DNA of 8,697 bases, from positions 1-8,697 of the forward strand of contig JAGVXR010000085.1 in the NCBI GenBank assembly GCA_018303645.1, read 5' to 3'. Below are positions 1 to 5,135 of the stretch, in pieces (positions within the stretch are counted from its first letter, which is position 1; each line of letters opens with the position of its first letter). Origin of the DNA: Candidatus Woesearchaeota archaeon (GTDB lineage: Archaea; Nanobdellota; Nanobdellia; Woesearchaeales; GW2011-AR4). The position numbers and the translations under genes were made by a program. The notes below the pieces were generated by a model. It was given only the letters and a program-made list of their open reading frames with translations. It was not told where the DNA came from and did no database searches.

Positions 1-201
1 GCTTTTGGAATCGGATTGAGCAAATTAGTTGAATATTTGGCTTTTGCGTTTTTGGGAACAAGCCTGGTAAAAGCGTTTTTTCCCTGGTATCTTATAGTTG
101 GCTCTTTGGTGTTTTCATTTTTGATAGGGACAATATCGGGCTTTTTTCCGGCGAAGCAGGCTGCAAGCTTGAAGCCGGTGGATGCGCTGAGGTATGAGTA
201 A
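1..201 (+). CDS. ABC transporter permease, MacB/FtsX family, C-terminal end (partial)
   Basis: The reading frame is open from base 1 and ends at TAA 199-201, leaving the last 66 residues of a protein whose start lies outside the window. The fragment has a hydrophobic segment around residues 6-20 and a clear transmembrane helix around residues 28-48 (WYLIVGSLVFSFLIG). It ends FFPAKQAASLKPVDALRYE. That ending, a proline-alanine turn just after the last helix and then LxPVDALRYE, is the typical C-terminus of MacB/FtsX-type permeases. These work with a LolD-like ATPase in lipoprotein or peptide export, or in mechanotransmission. The ATPase partner is not in the window, so the substrate cannot be inferred. 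The first ATG-like start visible (TTG at 16) is internal and should not be used. Confidence 0.85.
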   Translation, partial: AFGIGLSKLVEYLAFAFLGTSLVKAFFPWYLIVGSLVFSFLIGTISGFFPAKQAASLKPVDALRYE

Positions 202-269
202 GAGATTGGAATAAGTGTTAACGTGAATAGTCATATTGTTTGATTGTTGTGAAGTTCGATAATTTCTAG

Positions 270-368
270 TGGCTAAAAGACTGGGGGGATACTTACCACG
301 GATACTTAATTTCGCCATCAAAAGTGCCAGAAACTTATAGTTATGTGGTTGATTTCTTGAAAAACTAA
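270..368 (+). pseudogene. possible decayed gene fragment in the 202-407 intergenic region
   Basis: Between the permease gene and the convergent PIN gene lie about 206 bases without a normal gene. A 32-codon stretch from 270 to the TAA at 366-368 has no start codon at its beginning and reads like protein, rich in W, Y, P and G (WLKDWGDTYHGYLISP, then KVPETYSYVVDFLKN). The same frame stays open upstream from 231, interrupted by a single TAG at 267-269. It could be the relic of a degraded gene or chance reading of AT-rich DNA. I do not recognise the family, and nothing else in 202-407 looks functional. Confidence 0.2.
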
Positions 369-407
369 AGTTTTATTGTCTTCAAAAGAAGGAGCAAAAA
401 CATTGTT

Positions 408-806
408 TCAAAATTCTTTCAAAATTTCCTCAGGTTTCATTATCTTAATTCCTTTATAATCTTTCAATTTCAATAAATGCCCATCATAAGTTACGATATA
501 ATCAGAAGAAGATTCAACAGCACATTCTATAACTTTGTTGTCGTCAGGATCATCTTTTATTATTTCTACTTTTTGTTTTGGTTCTATCAGCTTTACAAAA
601 AGCAATATTTTTTCAATAATATTTTTAACTTCTTCTTTGTTATATCCAAAATCTCTTTCAAGCACTTCGGCTGTTTCATCCAAAATATCTTGCGTTGTAA
701 AGATTTCAGCATCTGAAAGAATAAATTTCTTCAATAATTTATGTGCAACGCTGTAATCCCATTGAGTGGCTGAAATAAGAAAATTGGTATCTACATTAAC
801 TTTCAT
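408..806 (-). CDS. PIN-domain ribonuclease, VapC-like toxin (COG1569/TIGR00305 type)
   Basis: A 132-residue single-domain PIN protein, probably a metal-dependent endoribonuclease acting as the toxin of a toxin-antitoxin pair. The acidic active-site residues expected of PIN domains are visible: D6 in VNVDTNFLIS, E44/E47 in DILDETAEVLE, the DPDDN cluster at residues 86-90, and D107 in YIVTYDGHLLKL. The layout DPDDNKVIECA, then SDYIVTYD, then a closing MKPEEIL matches the putative-toxin PIN family of COG1569, and the length is normal for it. The ATG at 804-806 starts one base after the stop codon of the upstream antitoxin gene, so the two are almost certainly co-transcribed and translationally coupled. 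No separate promoter or Shine-Dalgarno site is needed or seen. RNA target unknown. Confidence 0.88.
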   Translation of the reverse strand: MKVNVDTNFLISATQWDYSVAHKLLKKFILSDAEIFTTQDILDETAEVLERDFGYNKEEVKNIIEKILLFVKLIEPKQKVEIIKDDPDDNKVIECAVESSSDYIVTYDGHLLKLKDYKGIKIMKPEEILKEF

Positions 807-807
807 T

Positions 808-1083
808 TTATTTTTTTGATTTTCTTGCTCTTTGGACTAGTTTAGCTACATCACTTTCCTCGATACCTAACTTTTCTGCCCTTTTCCTGCCCTCTAATGC
901 AATCGCCCCTATTTCCTTGATTAAATCTTCTTTTGAGGGGGTTGATATTTTTTTTAGGATAATCGCATCTTTGGCTGAAAAAACGGAAAAAATGGTCCCC
1001 TCGCTAGCTTTTAATTCCTCCCTTATATCTTGGGGTATGACAATTTGCCCCCTTGAAGACATTTTAATGGTTTCTGCTGGCAT
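808..1083 (-). CDS. AbrB/SpoVT-type antitoxin and autorepressor
   Basis: A 91-residue protein whose N-terminal half is a swapped-hairpin AbrB domain. The segment SSRGQIVIPQDIREEL (residues 9-24) is the family hallmark, followed by a glycine-containing turn and strands (GTIFSVFSAKDAIILKK). Residues about 48-91 are a charged helical tail (KEEDLIKEIG-like start, ending RARKSKK) of the kind that wraps and inhibits a cognate PIN toxin. The PIN gene follows after a one-base gap, the standard antitoxin-first order. AbrB-type antitoxins normally dimerise on palindromic DNA in their own promoter, and an inverted repeat lies between this gene's TATA box and Shine-Dalgarno site. The start at 1083 is fixed by a well-placed GGAGGT. 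Neutralisation of the PIN protein is inferred from gene order. Confidence 0.88.
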   Translation of the reverse strand: MPAETIKMSSRGQIVIPQDIREELKASEGTIFSVFSAKDAIILKKISTPSKEDLIKEIGAIALEGRKRAEKLGIEESDVAKLVQRARKSKK

Positions 1084-1088
1084 TTTTT

Positions 1089-1094
1089 ACCTCC
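1089..1094 (-). promoter_or_regulatory. Shine-Dalgarno site of the antitoxin gene
   Basis: On the minus strand GGAGGT lies five bases before the ATG of the AbrB gene. It is the only strong Shine-Dalgarno site found in front of a gene start in the window. The other genes appear leaderless, so this two-gene operon is translated by a different initiation mode. Confidence 0.75.
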
Positions 1095-1099
1095 AATAT

Positions 1100-1120
1100 T
1101 CTTATTTTCTGATAATAAGA
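1100..1120. promoter_or_regulatory. inverted repeat, candidate operator of the AbrB/PIN operon
   Basis: TCTTATT at 1100-1106 and AATAAGA at 1114-1120 form a perfect 7-base inverted repeat with a 7-base spacer. It sits between the TATA box (1129-1136) and the Shine-Dalgarno site (1089-1094), about where transcription should start. A further CTTATT occurs at 1125-1130, next to the TATA box. AbrB-type antitoxins bind such AT-rich palindromes, so this is a plausible autoregulatory site. In such AT-rich DNA a chance palindrome is possible. Confidence 0.45.
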
Positions 1121-1128
1121 TAAACTTA

Positions 1129-1136
1129 TTTATAAA
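1129..1136 (-). promoter_or_regulatory. TATA box of the AbrB/PIN operon
   Basis: TTTATAAA on the minus strand lies about 50 bases before the antitoxin ATG. Transcription would begin near 1106, giving a leader of roughly 24 bases that includes the Shine-Dalgarno site. Confidence 0.55.
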
Positions 1137-1210
1137 CTTTGCTGTTAGAACCGAGATGGCGGAACTTAGTAACTGAAAACGAAATTAACAAGAATTTCTG
1201 TATGTCATAT

Positions 1211-1852
1211 TCAATTTTCAAAATCACGACGTTTAAGATATGACTGATATGCTTCTTGGAAGCAAATCGCATCTGGAATACTTCCACGTGATTCCTCTTT
1301 TGGTTTCTGTACCTCTATTATAACAATATCTTCTAATTCTTTTCTTTGAGTATACTCTTTATAATCAACAGGATTTACAAGGACTCCTCTTAACCACCTA
1401 AATTCTACTTGTTTAGGAATATGAACCTCGGGCAGTATATGCACATCACTTTTTATACAACGCTCAATCAATGTATCTTTAGCTTCCCTTGAAAAATGTT
1501 TATCACGCTCAAATTGTTCGTAGAGTACTTCACCATTATCTTTCACATATGCTTTTTGGTCAGTTGGTAAAATAAAAACTCCCCCTTTATAAAGAAGATT
1601 GTTATCAAATAAAAACCTCGGACCACGTGGTCCTCCATACATAAATTGAGCTTGAAATAATATATCAATATATAAAGTAACATTATCTTCGGTTTTTAAT
1701 ATTTTTTCTACATCTCTATTAGATGTATTTTGATGAAACACAATCCCTCTTTTTAGTAATTCTTTTTTAGAAAGAATAGCTTTATGTTTAAAGATACTCT
1801 CAATCATACAAGGATCACGAAAACATGCATAGACAAGCGGTAATTGTTTCAT
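1211..1852 (-). CDS. unrecognised 213-residue protein
   Basis: I do not recognise this protein with confidence. It has no transmembrane segment or signal peptide. Notable segments are MIESIFKHKAILSKKELL (residues 16-33), VTLYIDILFQAQFMYGGPRG (58-77), a strand-like GGVFILPTD (90-98), SDVHILPEVHIPKQVEF (135-151) and RGVLVNP (155-161). The order (an N-terminal 'identifier plus Ile..Leu-Ser' segment, then VxLYI, then a late 'D/E-hIL..vxIP' strand) loosely recalls ADP-ribosyltransferases of the DarT/Tpt1 fold. The usual early histidine is missing, so this is only a hint. The gene stands alone between promoters and is AT-rich, next to a toxin-antitoxin operon, suggesting an accessory gene. The ATG start is supported by a TATA box 28 bases upstream. 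The stop is TGA. Confidence 0.75.
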   Translation of the reverse strand: MKQLPLVYACFRDPCMIESIFKHKAILSKKELLKRGIVFHQNTSNRDVEKILKTEDNVTLYIDILFQAQFMYGGPRGPRFLFDNNLLYKGGVFILPTDQKAYVKDNGEVLYEQFERDKHFSREAKDTLIERCIKSDVHILPEVHIPKQVEFRWLRGVLVNPVDYKEYTQRKELEDIVIIEVQKPKEESRGSIPDAICFQEAYQSYLKRRDFEN

Positions 1853-1875
1853 ACAAAAAGGAATTACCTAATTGA

Positions 1876-1885
1876 GTTTATAAAC
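1876..1885 (-). promoter_or_regulatory. TATA box of the 213-residue gene
   Basis: The palindrome GTTTATAAAC is centred about 28 bases before the ATG at 1852, predicting transcription from the start codon itself or within two or three bases of it. A second GTTTATAA copy lies at 1891-1898. No Shine-Dalgarno site is close to the ATG. Confidence 0.6.
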
Positions 1886-1899
1886 TTTATGTTTATAAT

Positions 1900-2046
1900 C
1901 ACTGGATAGTAATAATAATTGATGTCGTGATTTTAAAAACTTCTCCGTTCCTCACCTTCAGCTGCCCTACTCAACCCCACCTCATTCATTATCTAAGATA
2001 TAAACTCAGTTCGGGGTATTTAACAGGCATTTAACAACCCTATTTT
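1900..2046. other. non-coding stretch between the ligase gene and the 213-residue gene
   Basis: No gene is supported here. It holds a pyrimidine-rich run at about 1940-1980 and an 11-base-period direct repeat of ATTTAACA (2018-2025 and 2029-2036) flanked by GGGT and ACCC, which could form a weak hairpin just after the ligase stop codon. An 18-codon minus-strand frame at 1933-1989 has no supporting signal. Confidence 0.3.
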
Positions 2047-3558
2047 TTACTTCCCCTTATGCCCCTTCTTCAGCTCCTCTTTCAGTATCTTTCCCATAGT
2101 GTTTTTTGGCAATTGCTCCAGAAATTCCACAAACTTGGGCTTTTTGAAAGAAGCCAATTTCTCTTTGCAGTAATTTATCACATCGTCTTCTGTCAATTTC
2201 TCTCCTTGATTGAAAACAACATAGGCTTTTACAGACTCTCCAAATTCCTTGTCTGGAACTCCGACAACCGCACATTCTTTTACTTCTTGCATTGATTCTA
2301 TTACGTCCTCTATCTCCCTGGGGTAGATGTTTATGCCTCCTGAAATGATGACGTCTTTGCTTCTTCCAATAATATAGACATAGCCTTTTTCATCAATCTT
2401 GCCAACATCTCCTGTTATGAACCATTCGTCCTTGAAGCAGTGCTTGTTGTAGCTGGGCTTGTTCCAGTAGCCGCTAAAGACATTTGGCCCTTTAATTAAA
2501 ATTTCCCCTTCTGTGCCAATAGGAACATCGCTATAGTTTTTGTCTGTGATTCTGACTTTGACTCCAGGCAGGCAGGGGCCCACGCTTCCTGGCACTCTTT
2601 CGCCATCATAAGGATTGCTAAAATTCATCATTGACTCTGACATGCCTGCTCTCTCTAAAACTTCATGTCCAAAAATTTTCTTGAGCTTTTGAAACAAGTC
2701 CTTTGACAAGGGAGCAGAGCCTGAAACAAAAAGCCTCATTGACGATATGTCATATTTTTCCAATCCTTCAACTTCCAAAAGCTTGAAGTACATTGTTGGA
2801 ACGCCCATAAACAAGGTTGCTTTTCTTTTGTGCATAGTTTCAAGCACGTCTTCAGCAGCAAACTTCTTCCTGAGGATTGTGAAATTTCCAACGTATAAAG
2901 ATCCGCAGACAGCAACGCCCAATCCATGAATGTGGTACAAAGGCAGTGTCAGTATGAAAATATCATCTTCTGCCCATTTCCATGCCTGCTGGAGGGCTTT
3001 GATGTTAGAGGTTACGTTTGTTTGAATTAATGCCGCTCCTTTCGGCTTGCCTGTTGTGCCTGAAGTATAGCACAGCATGGCATAGTCATCATCTTTTATT
3101 ATAACACTAGGTTCCTTGTCAGAAGCGGTTTTCATTAACTCTGCAAAATTATGGCATGTATCCTGCTTTCCATCTATAAGGAGAATATGCTTTAGCTCTG
3201 GGAGCTTTGGAAGCACGTTTTTGACAATCGGCAGCCTTTCCATGTCTGTGATGACAGCCTTTGCCCCAGAATCGCTCAGAATATGATTGATTTCCTGCTC
3301 CTTGAAGCTTGCATTCATAGGAACAACAATGCTTCCGTTCTTGAAGTTGCCTACCAAAGAATAGATGATATCTAAAGAGTTAGGCATGAACTGGGCAAAC
3401 CTGTCGCCTTTCACAATGCCAAGGCTTTGGAAGGCATTTGCAACTTTGTTGCCTGCCGTGTCAATCTCCCTGAATGTTACCCTCTGCTCCTCGAACTCAA
3501 AAGCTACCTTATCAGGTAACCTTAAGGCTGTCTGCTTAAATAACGCTGCTATTCCCAT
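2047..3558 (-). CDS. AMP-forming acyl-CoA synthetase, malonyl-CoA synthetase (MatB/ACSF3)-like
   Basis: A 503-residue, full-length member of the ANL adenylating superfamily, which activates a carboxylic acid to an acyl-adenylate and then to an acyl-CoA. The core motifs are intact: the phosphate loop YTSGTTGKPKGA (164-175), the A5 region with GMSES (305-309), ITGD with the ribose-binding aspartate (381-384), the hinge GRSKDVIISGGINIYPREIE (398-417), and the catalytic lysine K490 in PKNTMGKILK. The stretch from LER (301) through MNFSNPYDGERVPG to LPGVKVRI, and the PKNTMGK ending, closely resemble malonyl-CoA and methylmalonyl-CoA synthetases, though the usual RYGMTET is RAGMSES. Substrate assignment is inference; a medium- or long-chain acyl-CoA ligase remains possible. 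The protein is soluble, with no signal peptide. It has its own TATA box and no operon partner. Its codon use is less AT-biased than the flanking unknown genes. Confidence 0.9.
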   Translation of the reverse strand: MGIAALFKQTALRLPDKVAFEFEEQRVTFREIDTAGNKVANAFQSLGIVKGDRFAQFMPNSLDIIYSLVGNFKNGSIVVPMNASFKEQEINHILSDSGAKAVITDMERLPIVKNVLPKLPELKHILLIDGKQDTCHNFAELMKTASDKEPSVIIKDDDYAMLCYTSGTTGKPKGAALIQTNVTSNIKALQQAWKWAEDDIFILTLPLYHIHGLGVAVCGSLYVGNFTILRKKFAAEDVLETMHKRKATLFMGVPTMYFKLLEVEGLEKYDISSMRLFVSGSAPLSKDLFQKLKKIFGHEVLERAGMSESMMNFSNPYDGERVPGSVGPCLPGVKVRITDKNYSDVPIGTEGEILIKGPNVFSGYWNKPSYNKHCFKDEWFITGDVGKIDEKGYVYIIGRSKDVIISGGINIYPREIEDVIESMQEVKECAVVGVPDKEFGESVKAYVVFNQGEKLTEDDVINYCKEKLASFKKPKFVEFLEQLPKNTMGKILKEELKKGHKGK

Positions 3559-3582
3559 CTCTGTAAAGCACTTTAAGCAGTT

Positions 3583-3592
3583 CTTTTTAAAA
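3583..3592 (-). promoter_or_regulatory. TATA box of the acyl-CoA synthetase gene
   Basis: On the minus strand TTTTAAAAAG is centred about 29 bases before the ATG at 3558, with no Shine-Dalgarno site between them. This predicts a leaderless or nearly leaderless transcript. Confidence 0.5.
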
Positions 3593-3690
3593 TTTCCTTA
3601 AAACAGATATTCTGAAGGATATATTTGCTATATGGAAGAAAAAGATATAATTATAAAGTAAAATAGAAATTATGATATTACTTGAAGAAA

Positions 3691-4458
3691 TTAGTGTTTT
3701 AATGTGTAATCAACAAACATTCTGATAATATCTTTTGACCTAGCTGGTTTACCTTGACTTCTTAAGAATTGCAAAAATTCTCTAGATATATCGTCCCCTA
3801 CTCCAATCATATAACTTAATTCTACGGCATTTGCAGGTCTTGGTTCTCCTGTAGCGGCAAATAAATTTTGAGTAGAAATGTCCTCTTCATTAGCGATGTT
3901 TCTTGCAGCTTCAAATAACTTGAATTTGCTTTGCCTCTCAATTTCCGTTAGCTGTCTTTCTATATCGTGTAATTTAACGATTGCTCTATCATATTTATCT
4001 GAATTTTCACGAATATCTCTTAAACGAGGTGCAAACATTACAAAGGTTTCAGGCGAAACCTTTAATCCATAAAAATTATTAACTGCCTGAGCTAAATCTT
4101 GAGGATCTACCTCTTCCAGATTCCCTAATCTTCCATTATAGAAAGTCATAGATACGCCTGCCCTATCAGCCTCTAAATCAACGGTTTCCCAGTATTTAGC
4201 CGGATTGGAGATATATCTAGAAAGTAAGTTTTTGGAGATTACGCGTTTATGTTTATCATGCACATCTTGATTTAACCATCGGCTGTATCTTGCTTCAAAA
4301 TCTTCTTTTTTTGCTTCACGATCCACAATAGGTCCTCTTAATTCACTCCATTCAAATTTTTCTTTTGGGCTGCCAAGTTGAATCCCATTACTCTTTAGAG
4401 CACTTTCTAATGTCGATTCTACTGTTGAATGTTTGTATTCAGGTACTTTGATTAGCAT
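3691..4458 (-). CDS. unrecognised 255-residue charged helical protein
   Basis: I do not recognise this family. The frame is open from a TTG at 4471-4473, but I chose the ATG at 4456-4458 (MLIKVPEYK). The TATA box at 4489-4496 would place the transcription start near 4466, so the TTG would lie upstream of the mRNA. The protein is soluble, has no signal or membrane segment and is rich in charged residues. A long amphipathic helix, probably a coiled coil, covers about residues 147-190 (LRDIRENSDKYDRAI, then KLHDIERQLTEIERQ). The N-terminal MLIKVPEY resembles a beta strand. The C-terminus ends IIRMFVDYTLKH. No catalytic motif is visible. The gene lies just after the 3' end of a tRNA gene in the same orientation, a common site for acquired genes, but no att-like repeat of the tRNA end was found in the window. 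Confidence 0.75.
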   Translation of the reverse strand: MLIKVPEYKHSTVESTLESALKSNGIQLGSPKEKFEWSELRGPIVDREAKKEDFEARYSRWLNQDVHDKHKRVISKNLLSRYISNPAKYWETVDLEADRAGVSMTFYNGRLGNLEEVDPQDLAQAVNNFYGLKVSPETFVMFAPRLRDIRENSDKYDRAIVKLHDIERQLTEIERQSKFKLFEAARNIANEEDISTQNLFAATGEPRPANAVELSYMIGVGDDISREFLQFLRSQGKPARSKDIIRMFVDYTLKH

Positions 4459-4488
4459 TTTAATATTAAGCAAGAGAACGTTTGCCCC

Positions 4489-4496
4489 TTTATAAA
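4489..4496 (-). promoter_or_regulatory. TATA box of the 255-residue gene
   Basis: TTTATAAA is centred about 34 bases before the ATG at 4458, predicting a leader of about 8 bases. It lies only 36 bases past the tRNA 3' end. It argues against the in-frame TTG start at 4473. Confidence 0.6.
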
Positions 4497-4532
4497 GCTT
4501 TCGATTTGTAACTACTATTAAATAGTCAAATA

Positions 4533-4607
4533 AGCCTCTGAGGAGATTTGAACTCCCGACCTGCTGCTTACGAGGCAGCCATTCTAACCAGGCTGAACTA
4601 CAGAGGC
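4533..4607 (-). tRNA. tRNA-Thr (anticodon CGU)
   Basis: The minus strand folds as a complete 75-base cloverleaf. The acceptor stem is GCCTCTG/CAGAGGC, the D stem GTTC/GAAT, the anticodon stem GCTGC/GCAGC around loop CTCGTAA, the T stem GGGAG/CTCCT (one G-U pair) around TTCAAAT. Anticodon CGT at 4570-4572 (CGU in RNA) reads ACG, threonine. The unpaired discriminator is U, as is usual for archaeal tRNA-Thr. No CCA is encoded and no intron interrupts the anticodon loop. Confidence 0.96.
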
Positions 4608-4632
4608 AATAAATGGGATAATGTAGTTTAGC

Positions 4633-4640
4633 TTTTAAAA
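4633..4640 (-). promoter_or_regulatory. TATA box of the tRNA-Thr gene
   Basis: TTTTAAAA lies centred about 29 bases before the first base of the tRNA, the normal spacing for an archaeal promoter that begins at or close to the mature 5' end. Confidence 0.5.
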
Positions 4641-4722
4641 TATTCTTAAAAAATCATTGAGAAAACACATTAAAATCCAATAAGAACCAATACACTCAAA
4701 AATTCAAAAATAAACGAGAGCG

Positions 4723-4749
4723 TCCTCTTTAAGCAAGCATGAAAGAGGA
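4723..4749. other. hairpin in a GC-richer non-coding patch
   Basis: TCCTCTTT (4723-4730) and AAAGAGGA (4742-4749) form a perfect 8-base stem with an 11-base loop. It opens a patch (about 4720-4830) clearly richer in G and C than its surroundings, between the tRNA and the zinc-ribbon gene. There is no convincing coding frame on either strand. It could be a terminator-like or structured RNA element for the zinc-ribbon transcript, which runs into it from the right. Confidence 0.4.
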
Positions 4750-4787
4750 AACCAGCTTGTCGAGGAGGAGCACAGGAAAAGCAGCCT

Positions 4788-4829
4788 CAACAGAATAATG
4801 CCGAGGCGCACAAGATAATGCCGTAGGCG
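4788..4829. repeat. two-copy tandem repeat, 21-base unit
   Basis: Two adjacent 21-base units (4788-4808 and 4809-4829) share ATAATGCCG followed by AGGCG or TAGGCG. They differ mainly by one inserted and one deleted base. On the minus strand each reads CGCCT(A/C)..GGCATTAT. The first unit also contributes to a short stem, GCCTC 4784-4788 with GAGGC 4803-4807. Function unknown. Confidence 0.5.
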
Positions 4830-4855
4830 GATTGAAAAATTAAATGGGAGGATAC

Positions 4856-5014
4856 CTACTTTATTGCCTTCAAAATCTCTTCTTTGGAATTGAACTTTTT
4901 CTGGCACTCAAAGCAGATGGAATGTAATTTGCCTTTGCCATCCTTTACATAAGTGCCGAGCATCTTGCCCAGAAAGGTTGTTTCTATGTATTTGCTGCAG
5001 ATTGAGCATTTCAT
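4856..5014 (-). CDS. 52-residue zinc-ribbon protein
   Basis: A small gene with ATG at 5012-5014 and TAG at 4856-4858. The protein begins MKCSICSKYIETTFLGKMLG and contains two CxxC pairs, C3-C6 and C34-C37 (ICFECQKKF). With H31 nearby this is the pattern of a treble-clef or zinc-ribbon fold binding one zinc ion. The charged tail (KEEILKAIK) is helical. Its coding quality is good: paired cysteines, balanced composition, and a TATA box about 26 bases upstream. It is transcribed divergently from abce1, across a gap of about 120 bases. Similar tiny CxxC proteins with an ETTFLGK-like segment seem familiar from DPANN archaea, but this is from memory. A role in nucleic-acid or ribosome binding is possible, not shown. 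Confidence 0.75.
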   Translation of the reverse strand: MKCSICSKYIETTFLGKMLGTYVKDGKGKLHSICFECQKKFNSKEEILKAIK

Positions 5015-5034
5015 TTTGATAAGGAATATCACAA

Positions 5035-5044
5035 TATTTAAAAA
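5035..5044 (-). promoter_or_regulatory. TATA box of the zinc-ribbon gene
   Basis: On the minus strand TTTTTAAATA is centred about 26 bases before the ATG at 5014, with no Shine-Dalgarno site. This again predicts a leaderless transcript and supports the gene being real. Confidence 0.5.
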
Positions 5045-5135
5045 CCATGCTTATTTTTAGTGCTTTATGGGTTATGTTTTATCAAAAAACCTGACAAAGC
5101 AGTTTTTCTAGCAACTTCTATTTAATTGCAACACC

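Noticed and set aside
1933..1989. 18-codon minus-strand frame starting MNEVGLSRAAEG
   Set aside because: Too short, with no promoter or Shine-Dalgarno site; it looks like chance reading of a purine-rich strand.
4533..4607. tRNA gene as an attachment site of an integrated element
   Set aside because: No second copy of the tRNA 3' end and no integrase gene were seen in the window.
4704..4907. 67-codon minus-strand frame overlapping the zinc-ribbon gene
   Set aside because: It overlaps the 3' part of the zinc-ribbon gene in another frame and runs through the hairpin and repeat patch; the product has no recognisable features.
5119..5125. TATTTAA as the abce1 TATA box
   Set aside because: Only about 14 bases before the ATG, so transcription would start inside the gene; the ATG itself is well supported by the conserved TRIAIV start.
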